Shown: positions 1 through 8,377 of the stretch, piece by piece
Layout of the letters: every line of letters starts with the position of its first letter
How positions within the stretch are numbered: the first letter of the stretch is position 1
Assembly: GCF_007989105.1 (NCBI RefSeq)
Contig: NZ_BJVK01000020.1
Location: 1 to 36,699 of the forward strand
Direction of reading: 5' to 3'
From: Lentilactobacillus kefiri
GTDB lineage: Bacteria > Bacillota > Bacilli > Lactobacillales > Lactobacillaceae
Length of the DNA: 36,699 nucleotides
Translations under genes and position numbers: made by a program
Notes under the pieces: model-generated
Told to the model about the DNA's origin: nothing
Seen by the model: only the letters and a program-made list of their open reading frames with translations
Databases searched by the model: none

Positions 1-51
1 AAAAAGCCGACCTTCTGCTGGACATGATGTCCGGTGGAAGATCGGCTTTTT
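1..51. terminator. Intrinsic terminator (bidirectional)
   Basis: An interrupted hairpin has outer arms AAAAAGCCGA / TCGGCTTTTT and an inner stem around GGAC..GTCC. There are A/T runs on both sides. It lies just past the stop of the regulator at 62-973 and can end that minus-strand transcript as well as one arriving from the left. Confidence 0.85.
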
Positions 52-61
52 AAACATTAAA

Positions 62-973
62 TTACTTGATGAACGTTGGGTTACCCTCATTTTTGGACAG
101 CTCGTTTTTAACCATCTCGATAATATGGGACTGATTGCGTTTCAGAATCTTGTCAGCCAAATCGGTGTTGCCACGAAGCTCTGCAACAAACATCGCCGTG
201 AATTGCTTCATCGTTGCCTGAATGACTTCTCCTTGAGCATATAAACACTTGGATTCCAATTCTGCTAAAACATCTGCTTTATAGATTAAATCCTGCTCAG
301 TTAATTCATGGAGAATTTCATGAATTAAAGTAAGCGCTCGTTGATGTTTGCCCAATTCTGCATACGCAGCAATAATGTCCACATATAAATCAACAATTGC
401 GATCATGGTGTGCTTTCCCTCTTTTTTGACTTTCGAGAGGATTTTGGAACTGGAATCAATGAAGCTTTCTGCTCGACATAATTTTCCAAGTTTTTGGTAG
501 GCCAACCCGATTCCCAGGTTTGACCATGCCTCATAAAAGGTTGATTTGTCCGTTGAATACTGTGTGAGCTGAAGATTGAAGTTGTAAATTGCTTCTTCAA
601 TGTCGTCATTGATGTATAGTTCGATAAAGCCGCGACAACAGTGGTATTTCCCCTTCATACAGCGGGAGTCTAATTTCTTGCTGTCAATTTGATCAATGTG
701 CTTGTTTGCATCCGCGTACAGATGATTGCGCATATCATCTTCAATGTATGAAAATACTTTGTCACCGTATCTTGAATTTCTTGCAACATCGGTAATTCTT
801 AAATCGAGTTTTCGACAAAGTTTGGCCAAAATATCAAAGCTGGTACACGCATTTTGATTTTCAATGGAACTGATGGTTGCTTGAGTGCAAATCCCCTCGG
901 CGAGCTGAACCTGAGATAACCCTTTTTCTCTTCTAGCATTCCGGATCAAGGACCCAGTAATCATCATTGCCAT
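62..973 (-). CDS. Rgg/RRNPP-like XRE-family transcriptional regulator
   Basis: A 303-residue cytoplasmic regulator. Residues about 7-62 form a Cro/C1-type helix-turn-helix (GSLIRNARREKGLSQVQLAE, then a recognition helix around QATISSIEN). The rest is all-helical with TPR-like repeats (for example WSNLGIGLAYQKLGK and DIIAAYAELGKHQRALTLI). That architecture and length match Rgg/PlcR/PrgX (RRNPP) regulators, which bind a small signal peptide through the TPR domain. The ATG start at 973 has TAGGAGAG nine bases upstream; the in-frame ATGs two and three codons later are alternatives. No pheromone-precursor gene is visible beside it, so it looks like an orphan or a regulator of distant targets. The family call is fairly secure; the ligand and targets are unknown. 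Confidence 0.8.
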   Translation of the reverse strand: MAMMITGSLIRNARREKGLSQVQLAEGICTQATISSIENQNACTSFDILAKLCRKLDLRITDVARNSRYGDKVFSYIEDDMRNHLYADANKHIDQIDSKKLDSRCMKGKYHCCRGFIELYINDDIEEAIYNFNLQLTQYSTDKSTFYEAWSNLGIGLAYQKLGKLCRAESFIDSSSKILSKVKKEGKHTMIAIVDLYVDIIAAYAELGKHQRALTLIHEILHELTEQDLIYKADVLAELESKCLYAQGEVIQATMKQFTAMFVAELRGNTDLADKILKRNQSHIIEMVKNELSKNEGNPTFIK

Positions 974-1013
974 ACGACTACTCTCCTATAGTTAACCTAC
1001 TTAACATACGACT
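971..1013 (-). repeat. Direct repeat AGTCGTATG around the regulator start
   Basis: On the minus strand AGTCGTATG occurs at 1005-1013 and again at 971-979, where it contains the ATG start of the regulator. The longer string TCGTATGTTAA at 1001-1011 recurs at 1640-1650, just upstream of the tag start. It could be an operator or chance; see findings. Confidence 0.35.
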
Positions 1014-1023
1014 TGAGTATCAT

Positions 1024-1029
1024 ATTATA
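1024..1029 (-). promoter_or_regulatory. Putative -10 element of the regulator gene
   Basis: A perfect TATAAT on the minus strand lies about 50 bases before the regulator start. No good -35 sits at 16-18 bases (a TTGATT is only 12 bases away), so the promoter would be weak or activator-dependent. Read-through from tag is also possible, since no terminator is seen between them. Confidence 0.4.
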
Positions 1030-1043
1030 TTTATAATGAATAA

Positions 1044-1622
1044 TCAAGAAGATTTTTTCTCATTTAAGCCAGATAATCCCTCATGAAATTCACAAGTTAT
1101 CAAATGATCATTAACGACGCCAACCGCTTGCAAATAACTATATACAGTAATTGGTCCAACTCGTTTTAAGCCCATTTGTTTAAACTTTTTCACAAACTTT
1201 TCAACAAAATTTTTATAATTTTCCGGCTTTGGCGACTCTGTCAATAAGTGATCCAATTGAACATTGTTAACCGGGTTCCAAGTCGCTGTTACCAACATTT
1301 GAGGGTCCGGTTGAATGATTTTAGCGTTCTGAATAATAGCTTCCACCTTCGAATGATTTCTAATAATCCGCTTATCATTGCAAAACCGCTCAACATCAGA
1401 TTCATCACACTTTGCCAAGTAATCCGGTGAAAAATCATGAAAAACTGTATCCATTCCTTCTTCAAATTTCAAAACGGTTGAAAACGTGAGCCCTGCCTGC
1501 ATAATTTCCAAACACAACGCCTTAAATAATTCCTGCGGATCATGCTGAGGGCGACCCCAAATTGTATCGTGATATACCAGAAGTTCCGGACTTTTAGTGG
1601 CCCATGGACATCTTTTAACCAT
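1044..1622 (-). CDS. tag: DNA-3-methyladenine glycosylase I
   Basis: Excises 3-methyladenine from alkylated DNA in base-excision repair. The 192-residue protein aligns along its length with Tag. It has the N-terminal KRCPWA zinc ligand, YHDTIWG, CLEIMQAGLTF, RNHSKVEAIIQNA, and the C-terminal NDHLITC holding the other zinc ligands (His and Cys four apart). The active-site Glu of CLE is present, but the Trp that follows QAGLS in E. coli Tag is Phe here. The start at 1622 is chosen because AGGAGG sits seven bases upstream; a longer reading frame begins at 1694 but would overlap the upstream gene. It follows the glycerophosphodiesterase gene by 32 bases and is probably cotranscribed with it. Confidence 0.92.
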   Translation of the reverse strand: MVKRCPWATKSPELLVYHDTIWGRPQHDPQELFKALCLEIMQAGLTFSTVLKFEEGMDTVFHDFSPDYLAKCDESDVERFCNDKRIIRNHSKVEAIIQNAKIIQPDPQMLVTATWNPVNNVQLDHLLTESPKPENYKNFVEKFVKKFKQMGLKRVGPITVYSYLQAVGVVNDHLITCEFHEGLSGLNEKKSS

Positions 1623-1654
1623 ACTTGCACCTCCTAGTATTAACATACGATAAG

Positions 1655-3172
1655 TTATAAATAATTCTGCAAAGAATTTAAAAGAAGAATCCAACGATCC
1701 CGCCGGTAATTGACTCGAAGATGCTGCAATCGAAACGCCTGATCTGTGACCTGCCCGGTTGTTCCCAACATTTCCATCCGAACCATCGATAGTTTACTGT
1801 CATCGGTCCAGGAATAAACCGGTCGGCCTGTCTCGCCAACCGATGAGATTAAGAATGGATTAGCGGTTAAATGCTGCAACGTATAGAAGTCAACATGATA
1901 ATGGCCAATATTGCCAAAATTCAGCATGGTGACCAATCCAATATCCATCCCCGGAATTTGACGTTTAACCTGTCTGAGAAATGGATAACCAATCGAGTGA
2001 ACCCGATGCGGCAAAACAGTCAGCTGCGGCTTAAATTGTTTGGCAAACCGGGTTCCCATTTGTTGATCACTGTGATTAGTCACCTTTAATTCAATAATGA
2101 GCGGCTGCTTCAACTTGTTGGCAATTCGTAAATAATCCCCGAACATATCAACATGATGATATCGTTTAATCGTCTTAAGACTGAGCTGATCAATCTCGAC
2201 ATTGCCCTTCTTCGGAATCCTCAAATCATTGTCATGAGCACAAATAAATTGATGATCTTTGGTTTCTTGGATATCCATTTCAATGAATGGAAAATGATAC
2301 TGACTATTCCGTTTTAACGAGGCAATCGTGTTGCCGACAGCATTTTGGTTAATGACACCACGATGGACAATGATGGTCGGCTTAGTCATTGGCGGGTTTG
2401 CATAAACTGGACTAACAGCAGCAAATAATCCTGCAAAAATAACCAGTCCCAATGCGTACATCGTCAATAAAGGCGTCGGCGAAAATGAAGCCAACTCAAT
2501 TCCAAGCAACCGGCTGATGATCACAATCTCTGCGAACGGAGCAAGAATGTCAATCATGCCCTTGGAGAGGAAAAACATCACCGTATTTGAATCATATTGG
2601 TTAATCCAGGCCAGACCAACAATTAGCAAACAAACGCCCACCAACATGCTCAAAACTATCGCCAGTTTCCTTGAAAAGGATTTGAGAGTCGTTGCTTTTA
2701 CCGTCCTTTTGAGAACTTGAAGTGGCTGGTTTTGATTGGAACGAATAACATTTAGAAGATAATGTGAAGCCCAGATTCCAAAGCATGCGAAAACAAAATA
2801 AACCACGATTGCAGTGATTGCAATTGCATATCGATTAACGGTAATCCAAGTAAACTGAGCGCCAGAAATCGGAACCCCAAATTTGAGAAAATTTGAAAAA
2901 CCAAACAACCCCAGTGGAATGAGCAGGCCAAATAAGTACACGGAGCTAACCAGAATGGCTACTATGGGGCTCAGGTGCTTGTTAACCCGTTTGTGAGCAG
3001 TTGAAGTCAGACCATAGTAAAAGAGTGCCATTAGTCCAAGGAACATCACCAGCGTGCAAAATACCACAATTGTGAAACTCTGGTAGGTACTCAAAAATCT
3101 TCTCAAAACCAGGGCTAGACAAATGAACACCCCAGTCAGATAGTAATATAGCTTTGTTTCATTTTTCCCCAT
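1655..3172 (-). CDS. Membrane glycerophosphodiester phosphodiesterase
   Basis: Predicted to hydrolyse glycerophosphodiesters, or lipid/teichoic-acid-derived equivalents, to glycerol-3-phosphate and an alcohol at the membrane. The 505-residue protein has an N-terminal half of about seven or eight transmembrane segments, as in the family with the 'glycerophosphoryl diester phosphodiesterase membrane' domain. A C-terminal GDPD domain starts at IIVHRGV, with the catalytic HRG, EMDIQETKD metal ligands and the AHDNDLR general-acid His. The frame could start at a TTG at 3208, but that codon lies inside the ddl terminator. The ATG at 3172, with GGGAAG upstream, is preferred. It is placed between ddl and tag on the same strand. 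Exact lipid substrate unknown. Confidence 0.85.
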   Translation of the reverse strand: MGKNETKLYYYLTGVFICLALVLRRFLSTYQSFTIVVFCTLVMFLGLMALFYYGLTSTAHKRVNKHLSPIVAILVSSVYLFGLLIPLGLFGFSNFLKFGVPISGAQFTWITVNRYAIAITAIVVYFVFACFGIWASHYLLNVIRSNQNQPLQVLKRTVKATTLKSFSRKLAIVLSMLVGVCLLIVGLAWINQYDSNTVMFFLSKGMIDILAPFAEIVIISRLLGIELASFSPTPLLTMYALGLVIFAGLFAAVSPVYANPPMTKPTIIVHRGVINQNAVGNTIASLKRNSQYHFPFIEMDIQETKDHQFICAHDNDLRIPKKGNVEIDQLSLKTIKRYHHVDMFGDYLRIANKLKQPLIIELKVTNHSDQQMGTRFAKQFKPQLTVLPHRVHSIGYPFLRQVKRQIPGMDIGLVTMLNFGNIGHYHVDFYTLQHLTANPFLISSVGETGRPVYSWTDDSKLSMVRMEMLGTTGQVTDQAFRLQHLRVNYRRDRWILLLNSLQNYL

Positions 3173-3191
3173 GATAAACTTCCCAACATGC

Positions 3192-3223
3192 AAAAAAACC
3201 GGTAGCAAATGTTTGCCCCAGTT
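3192..3223 (-). terminator. Intrinsic terminator after ddl
   Basis: On the minus strand AACTGG.GCAAA pairs with TTTGC..CCGGTT (one G-U pair) and is followed by seven T. It begins ten bases after the ddl stop and ends about 20 bases before the next ATG, leaving almost no room for a separate promoter. The downstream genes may therefore depend on read-through. Confidence 0.75.
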
Positions 3224-3232
3224 TGATTGTCT

Positions 3233-4369
3233 TTATTTATTTTTATTAATCTTTTGATCACGTGGTGGCAATGGCTTGAAGTCATATAAAATCTTTGATT
3301 GACGTTCAAACTCATTGATTGCCAACTGAATCAAACGATCGATCAGTTCTGAATATGAAATGCCGGATGCCGCAAACAGTTGTGGATACAAACTGATATT
3401 TGTAAATCCAGGCAATGTATTAACTTCACTCATATATGGGTGACCATCTTGAGATACCAGATAATCTATTCTGGCCATCCCCTTGAGTCCAAGGGCACGA
3501 TAAGTGGTTAAGCCCATTTCGGTAATCTGTTGAGCCAATTCTTCTGAGATATCCACTGGTACGTCAAACTCAACTTGGCTGGCATCAACAAATTTGTTGT
3601 CGTAAGTGTAAAAAGCATCATTGGCAGGCACTTTAATAGCCCCAATTTTTGATGCAATCGGATGGTCGTTACCGAGAATCGAAATTTCAAGTTCTTCCGG
3701 TCCTTCAATTGCTTCTTCGACCAGCACTTTACTGTCATAACGGAAAGCATCCCGCAAACCTTCTGAATATTCTTCCTGATTATCAACCTTATGAATTCCA
3801 ATTGATGATCCCTGGTTGGCGGGTTTGATGAACAAAGTCTTACCAAGCTCATCGCTTAAGCTTTGATATGAATACTGTTCCGCGGTTAATGGGGTGACAA
3901 CTTCATAACGGGTAATTGGAACACCGGCCAATTTGACAATCTTCTTGGTAATATCTTTATCAAATGACATGGCTGAACCCAAAATACCAGTTCCAACGTA
4001 TGGTTTGTGCAATAAGCGCAGCAAGCCTTGAATGGTCCCATCTTCACCGAGATTACCATGAATAATTGGGAAGAAAACATCAATATCAGATTCCTCAGCC
4101 AAATTGATAATTCTGGCCAACGGATTCTTGGTGTCTAATTTTGCCAACTCTTCTTTGGCAACTTGATCTTCAGGTTCACCATCAAATACCCGTGAAGAGG
4201 CATCGTGATCCAAGAAATAACCATTCTTGGTCATTAAAAACAAGCTAACATCATAACGTTCTTTATCCATTGCATCATAAATGTTATGAGCCGAACGTTT
4301 TGAGACATCATGTTCTGAAGAGTTACCACCGAAAATCAAGCCAATATGAAGCTTTTTACTTTTTTCCAT
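3233..4369 (-). CDS. ddl: D-alanine--D-lactate/D-alanine ligase (Ddl, Phe-type)
   Basis: An ATP-grasp ligase joining D-Ala to a second D-residue for the end of the peptidoglycan precursor. The 378-residue protein shows GLIFGGNSSEHDVS, HGNLGEDGTIQG, IKPANQGSSIG, and the C-terminal EVNTLPGFT metal-binding motif. In the omega loop the sequence FYTYDNKF ends in Phe260, the position equivalent to Tyr216 of E. coli DdlB and Phe261 of Leuconostoc mesenteroides Ddl. Phe there is the established signature of ligases that make D-Ala-D-lactate and give intrinsic vancomycin resistance in heterofermentative lactobacilli and leuconostocs. The ATG start at 4369 has AAAGGATGAG upstream. A terminator follows directly. 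Family certain; D-lactate preference inferred from that one residue. Confidence 0.95.
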   Translation of the reverse strand: MEKSKKLHIGLIFGGNSSEHDVSKRSAHNIYDAMDKERYDVSLFLMTKNGYFLDHDASSRVFDGEPEDQVAKEELAKLDTKNPLARIINLAEESDIDVFFPIIHGNLGEDGTIQGLLRLLHKPYVGTGILGSAMSFDKDITKKIVKLAGVPITRYEVVTPLTAEQYSYQSLSDELGKTLFIKPANQGSSIGIHKVDNQEEYSEGLRDAFRYDSKVLVEEAIEGPEELEISILGNDHPIASKIGAIKVPANDAFYTYDNKFVDASQVEFDVPVDISEELAQQITEMGLTTYRALGLKGMARIDYLVSQDGHPYMSEVNTLPGFTNISLYPQLFAASGISYSELIDRLIQLAINEFERQSKILYDFKPLPPRDQKINKNK

Positions 4370-4412
4370 GAATTCTCATCCTTTATAAATTCGTATAGTT
4401 TCCAGAAACTTA

Positions 4413-4421
4413 AGTATATCA
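4413..4421 (-). promoter_or_regulatory. Putative extended -10 for ddl
   Basis: TGATATACT on the minus strand, about 45 bases before the ddl ATG, fits an extended -10 (TGnTATACT). The gap 4370-4492 separates ddl from the ABC operon and holds no clear terminator. No strong -35 was found. Confidence 0.35.
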
Positions 4422-4492
4422 CGGATATTTAAAGATGAACACATTTCAAATCGCTTTTCATGTGATTTTTAGTTTACCCTCATAGTATACAA

Positions 4493-5266
4493 TTACTCTC
4501 GTTTTAGCTGTTTCTTGCTGAACAGGTAGCGAACAATTAATAACATCACCACAGACATGATAACTATCGTGACAATCATTGGAAACGGATCGTAGGCACC
4601 AGTTGATCGATAACCCAGGATAAATTTGGCGAAGTTAGCCACCCAAGTCATTTGAAAACGGTCGTCCAGGATCACTCTGGATGCAGTATATGCCACAGTA
4701 ATATAGCCGACAATCGGGGTCACAATCAAGATAATTCTTTGAATGAATTTGGAAAATAAGGTTAAAAAGTTACCAATCACCATACCGCTCAGTGCACCGA
4801 CCATCAGCAGCAAGCCGCTAAACAGGTAATTGAAGATAAAGCCGACAAACGGATTATGAAAGTAGCCGACGTACGACGACATAAAAATATTGGTGTTTTT
4901 GGCATGAACCAAAGGCATCAGAACCAAGTATTGATAAGCAAGGTTAAAGGTGTTTCCAATTAAAATCAGCAAACCATTCACAATGATTTGAGAGTTGAAA
5001 AATGTCGGCCGTGAGACGCCGTTTTGAATCAGAAATTTGAAGTTTTCGTAAGATACGGTGGAAATGGCAAACATATAAATCCCAAATGCAGCGGTTACCC
5101 AAGTTCCTCGCATCTGATCGGCTAAAGAATAGTCGCTGAGTGAACCTGAGATCAATGAAAAGATGAACGGCAACACCAGGAATGCGGCAAACAAAAGGAC
5201 ATACATTTCTCCAAGACCAATAATTTGTTTTCTGAATAGAAACTTGGTTACTTTATTTGTCTTCAT
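4493..5266 (-). CDS. ABC transporter permease (partner of the ATPase at 5253-6134)
   Basis: A 257-residue integral membrane protein with about six hydrophobic segments (near residues 20-40, 55-75, 95-115, 140-165, 170-195, 225-247) and a basic C-terminus. It shows no ATPase motifs. The ATG at 5266 overlaps the end of the ATPase gene by 14 bases and has a G-rich Shine-Dalgarno (GAGGGGGG), so the two are translationally coupled and surely partners. The context of GntR regulator, ATPase and permease matches the YtrABC type of ABC exporter. It is the last gene of the five-gene unit that starts near 9176. Substrate unknown. Confidence 0.8.
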   Translation of the reverse strand: MKTNKVTKFLFRKQIIGLGEMYVLLFAAFLVLPFIFSLISGSLSDYSLADQMRGTWVTAAFGIYMFAISTVSYENFKFLIQNGVSRPTFFNSQIIVNGLLILIGNTFNLAYQYLVLMPLVHAKNTNIFMSSYVGYFHNPFVGFIFNYLFSGLLLMVGALSGMVIGNFLTLFSKFIQRIILIVTPIVGYITVAYTASRVILDDRFQMTWVANFAKFILGYRSTGAYDPFPMIVTIVIMSVVMLLIVRYLFSKKQLKRE

Positions 5267-6134
5267 TGTCGGTGCCCCCCTCGTATTGATTCGTTAGAAA
5301 GATAAACAGCTTTTGAAGATCAAAGTTGGAAAGCTGCACCGTATCGGGAAGCACCCGGTCATCCAAATCACCGTATACATAATTTGCCCGAATATTTCCG
5401 ATCATATCGTGGCCAATCACATTCAAGCCTTTTGTGTATTGCTTAACGTCTTTTTCCGGTCCAACGACTGAATGGTTTTTTGCCAAAACGTCCTCAACCG
5501 GTTGGTTTAAGATGACCCGGCCCTGATCCAAAACGATGACATCACTAATGATATTGGCAACCTCTTCAATTAAATGAGTTGAAATGATAAAGGTTCGTGG
5601 ATTGTCGGAATATGACTGAATCAGTTCGGAATAAAACAATTCCCGATGATTGGCATCCAGTCCCAATACCGGTTCATCCAGTAAAACAAACTGAACCGGC
5701 AAACACAGCGCCAGAATCAATTTAAAGATCGAATTATATCCGGTCGACAATTTGCCGAATTTCTGATTAATATCCAGTCCGAACTCCTTAATCAAACGAT
5801 CCGCCAACTCATGGTTAAAGCCACCATACAGTGACTCGGAATCTTTGATAATTTGGGTGAGTTTCGAACCATTTGAATAAAGATTGACCTCACTCATCAA
5901 ATACATCATGCCCAATTTTGAGTCGTTATCCCTCACGTCCTCGGAATCAATCTTAACCTCACCATTATTGGCAAAGTTACGATCGGTGATAACACTCAGC
6001 AAAGTACTTTTACCAGCACCGTTTCGACCCAGCAGTCCGTATATTTTATTTTCTTCAAACGTTAAATTAATGTCTGACAAAACGTGCTTTGACCCGAAAG
6101 ATTTTGAAATGTGACTAACTTCCAAGATACTCAT
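5253..6134 (-). CDS. ABC transporter ATP-binding protein, YtrB-like
   Basis: The 293-residue nucleotide-binding subunit energises the neighbouring permease. Visible motifs are Walker A GRNGAGKST (about residues 36-44), Walker B FVLLDEPVLGLD and the H-loop ISTHL. The signature loop is LSTGYNS rather than LSGGQ, a variant seen in ATPases paired with YtrA-type GntR regulators. The C-terminal 80 residues form an extra domain beyond the nucleotide-binding fold. Its ATG overlaps the GntR stop by four bases (ATGA), giving tight translational coupling. Probably exports, or relieves the cell of, an envelope-active compound; that is inferred from context. Confidence 0.88.
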   Translation of the reverse strand: MSILEVSHISKSFGSKHVLSDINLTFEENKIYGLLGRNGAGKSTLLSVITDRNFANNGEVKIDSEDVRDNDSKLGMMYLMSEVNLYSNGSKLTQIIKDSESLYGGFNHELADRLIKEFGLDINQKFGKLSTGYNSIFKLILALCLPVQFVLLDEPVLGLDANHRELFYSELIQSYSDNPRTFIISTHLIEEVANIISDVIVLDQGRVILNQPVEDVLAKNHSVVGPEKDVKQYTKGLNVIGHDMIGNIRANYVYGDLDDRVLPDTVQLSNFDLQKLFIFLTNQYEGGTDNEDK

Positions 6135-6499
6135 TGCTGGTAACCTCTTTTCACTAACGCTAATAATTCATCCTCGGAAATGTTGAGATTCTGAGCCTCA
6201 CGAACCAGGTTCTCCACAAAGTCATCAAAAAAGTCGCTTCGCTTTTCCGACAGGATCCGCTTTCTGGCTCCGGCTTGAACAAACATCCCCAATCCCCGAC
6301 GTTTCTCAATCAAATTCTTCGAAACGGCAATGTTCATCCCCTTGAGCACCGTTGCCGGATTAATATGGAATTCCTTGGATATTTCAGTTGTTGAAGGAAT
6401 CTGGCCGCCCTCTTCAAATCCGCCGGATGCAATTGCGTCCTCAATTTGTTCTGCCACTTGGCGGTAGATGGGTTCGGAACTGTTAAATTCAAATTTCAT
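6131..6499 (-). CDS. GntR-family regulator, YtrA subfamily
   Basis: A 122-residue repressor-type protein. Residues about 8-75 form the winged helix (PIYRQVAEQIEDAI, IPSTTEISKEFHINPATVLKGM, KRRGLGMFV). The tail is a short helical dimerisation region, which is the layout of the YtrA subfamily with its reduced C-domain. I start it at the ATG at 6499 (MKFEFNSSEPIY) rather than the in-frame TTG at 6508, because family members begin just before the PIY motif. It sits 31 bases after the FtsX-like permease and overlaps the next ATPase. It is therefore inside, not ahead of, the operon and may control the whole unit through the palindrome at 9147-9172. That last point is inference. Confidence 0.88.
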   Translation of the reverse strand: MKFEFNSSEPIYRQVAEQIEDAIASGGFEEGGQIPSTTEISKEFHINPATVLKGMNIAVSKNLIEKRRGLGMFVQAGARKRILSEKRSDFFDDFVENLVREAQNLNISEDELLALVKRGYQQ

Positions 6500-6530
6500 G
6501 ATTATCAATCCATTCTATAATGTTTTCCAT

Positions 6531-8357
6531 CTATTTTTCCACCTTTGTCTTTGGCACAACGATTCGTGAATAAATCATGACCGTTACCATAAAGTAAAGT
6601 AAATACAGAATCAGGAATCCGGCCGTGGTAACGCCAAATGTCTGATAGGCACCGCCCACCAACAGTCCGCCTCGAGAAAACATCTGAAGGCCAAAGACGA
6701 CGTCGATAATTCCCAGAATTCCCGGAATCGTGAACAAACCGAAAATCTGAAGAATAATGGAATGTTTCAGCGTTGAACGACGGGTTCCAATCTTGTTTAA
6801 CATGTCAAATCGAATCTTGTCACTGGCAGCACCGCTCAGTATCTTAAACATTAAGCAGCTTGCAAGCATTGCCAGAAAGGCGATTCCTAAAAAGATCCCC
6901 ATAAATTCCAAGCTTCCAAAGATTCCTTTCAACAGTTGATACGTCACAAAGGATCCGGCCATCAACTGTGTCCCGCTGGAACCATACTGCTTTGCCTGAA
7001 TATTCGTAATCTTGGTCAACGTTGGTGCTGAAGCATCCACATTATTCGCCCGAACAAGCAATAATTTATTTGCCTTCACGTTAATGCGATTAAAGGTGTT
7101 GGCATGCACAATTTTAATTTGGAATGATTTGGTTATCGGTGACTGCAGGCTCCACAGCTCTTGATAGGCATTGGAATCAGTCTTTTTCAAATCCGAAACT
7201 GTCGCCGTGGAAACCCGTGATTTCAGGGCAGCCCGATCAGTAAACTTGGAATACTTCAACGGCTGAGCCTGTAATTGATCGGCATTGTAATAGACCCGCT
7301 TGGCTTTAGGGTCAACTTTTTGTTGATAAGTAACCGTCGACTTGTCTTTAATGTCGCCAACAAGTGACTTTAATTTGGAAGACGGATTGGTGAGCGCAAC
7401 GGAATAGTAACCGTTCCCCTGAGCCAATTTTGGCACCATGCTCTGAAAACCGGTCCCTACCGTAATGGCTCCCAACGCCAACGCGAATAAAAGTGAAACC
7501 ACAGATAGAATCTTGGTATAATCGCGAATTCTGAATTTTAATTGAGCAAGCGTGAAGCTGTTCAGACCTTTGGCATTCATTTTCGAATATTGGAGCCCTT
7601 GGAGTAACATCACAAAGAACGAATTAAAAACAAAGTATGTTCCAAGCACGATTGTGACAAGGCCAATTCCGACTGCCATCAATTTGAGCTTTCTAATGTC
7701 GTACATGGCGTAGTATCCACCAGCCAGTAACAACACACCCAGGACAGCTTGAATCCACAATCGGATCGCTTTGGGCTGTTTCCAGTCGCTTTGTTGTCCC
7801 GAACGTAAAAGCTGAAGGGCAGAAGTTTTAACAAACGTTCTGGCATTCAAGAATCCGGCAATCATGAACAGAACGAGAAACATGATAATCGTCATCCAAA
7901 CAGCCGGCATATAGAATGCAGAAAAATCGGTTAGCGACATATGAATCTGACTTGCCAAAAAGCTGCTGAGAACTTTCGTAAAACCAATTCCCACAACAAT
8001 TCCAGCAATTGTTGAGATAAAACCAATCGCAATTGTTTCTAAAATGATCAGTTTGCTGATAACCCCTGATTTGGCACCCAACATCATAAACAGCCCATAA
8101 TCATGTTTTCGCATACTCATTAAAAAGTTGTTTGCGTAAAACACGTAAACCAACGTAATGATGGCCAACAAAATTGAACCAAAGATGAACACAAATTTAG
8201 CACTTTGACCAACCGGGCTCCCAGTTGTAAATTTGTCATTTGTAGAAATTGCCTCAAACATATAGAAAATGGCGGTGGTAATGATCATCCCTGAAAAAAG
8301 CACCAGATAATCTTTCCAACGAGCCTTAATTCCTGATAGTGAAATTTTAAATAACAT
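6531..8357 (-). CDS. FtsX-like/BceB-like ABC transporter permease
   Basis: A 608-residue membrane subunit of a peptide-antibiotic type ABC transporter. The N-terminal half has about seven transmembrane segments, including an FtsX-type block containing MSMRKHDYGLFMMLGAKSG. A large extracytoplasmic domain (about residues 310-475) follows, then three more segments. This pattern resembles BceB (10 segments with one large external loop), though it is shorter than B. subtilis BceB. BceAB-type transporters free lipid II cycle intermediates from bacitracin-like peptides. It starts 20 bases after the ATPase gene, with AAAGGAG upstream. No bceRS-like two-component genes lie nearby; a GntR regulator follows instead. 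Confidence 0.87.
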   Translation of the reverse strand: MLFKISLSGIKARWKDYLVLFSGMIITTAIFYMFEAISTNDKFTTGSPVGQSAKFVFIFGSILLAIITLVYVFYANNFLMSMRKHDYGLFMMLGAKSGVISKLIILETIAIGFISTIAGIVVGIGFTKVLSSFLASQIHMSLTDFSAFYMPAVWMTIIMFLVLFMIAGFLNARTFVKTSALQLLRSGQQSDWKQPKAIRLWIQAVLGVLLLAGGYYAMYDIRKLKLMAVGIGLVTIVLGTYFVFNSFFVMLLQGLQYSKMNAKGLNSFTLAQLKFRIRDYTKILSVVSLLFALALGAITVGTGFQSMVPKLAQGNGYYSVALTNPSSKLKSLVGDIKDKSTVTYQQKVDPKAKRVYYNADQLQAQPLKYSKFTDRAALKSRVSTATVSDLKKTDSNAYQELWSLQSPITKSFQIKIVHANTFNRINVKANKLLLVRANNVDASAPTLTKITNIQAKQYGSSGTQLMAGSFVTYQLLKGIFGSLEFMGIFLGIAFLAMLASCLMFKILSGAASDKIRFDMLNKIGTRRSTLKHSIILQIFGLFTIPGILGIIDVVFGLQMFSRGGLLVGGAYQTFGVTTAGFLILYLLYFMVTVMIYSRIVVPKTKVEK

Positions 8358-8377
8358 AATAAAGCTCCTTTGATTGA

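Noticed and set aside
4430-4480. Possible terminator after the 4493-5266 permease (CACAT...ATGTG)
   Set aside because: Only a five-base stem with a large internal loop and no T run.
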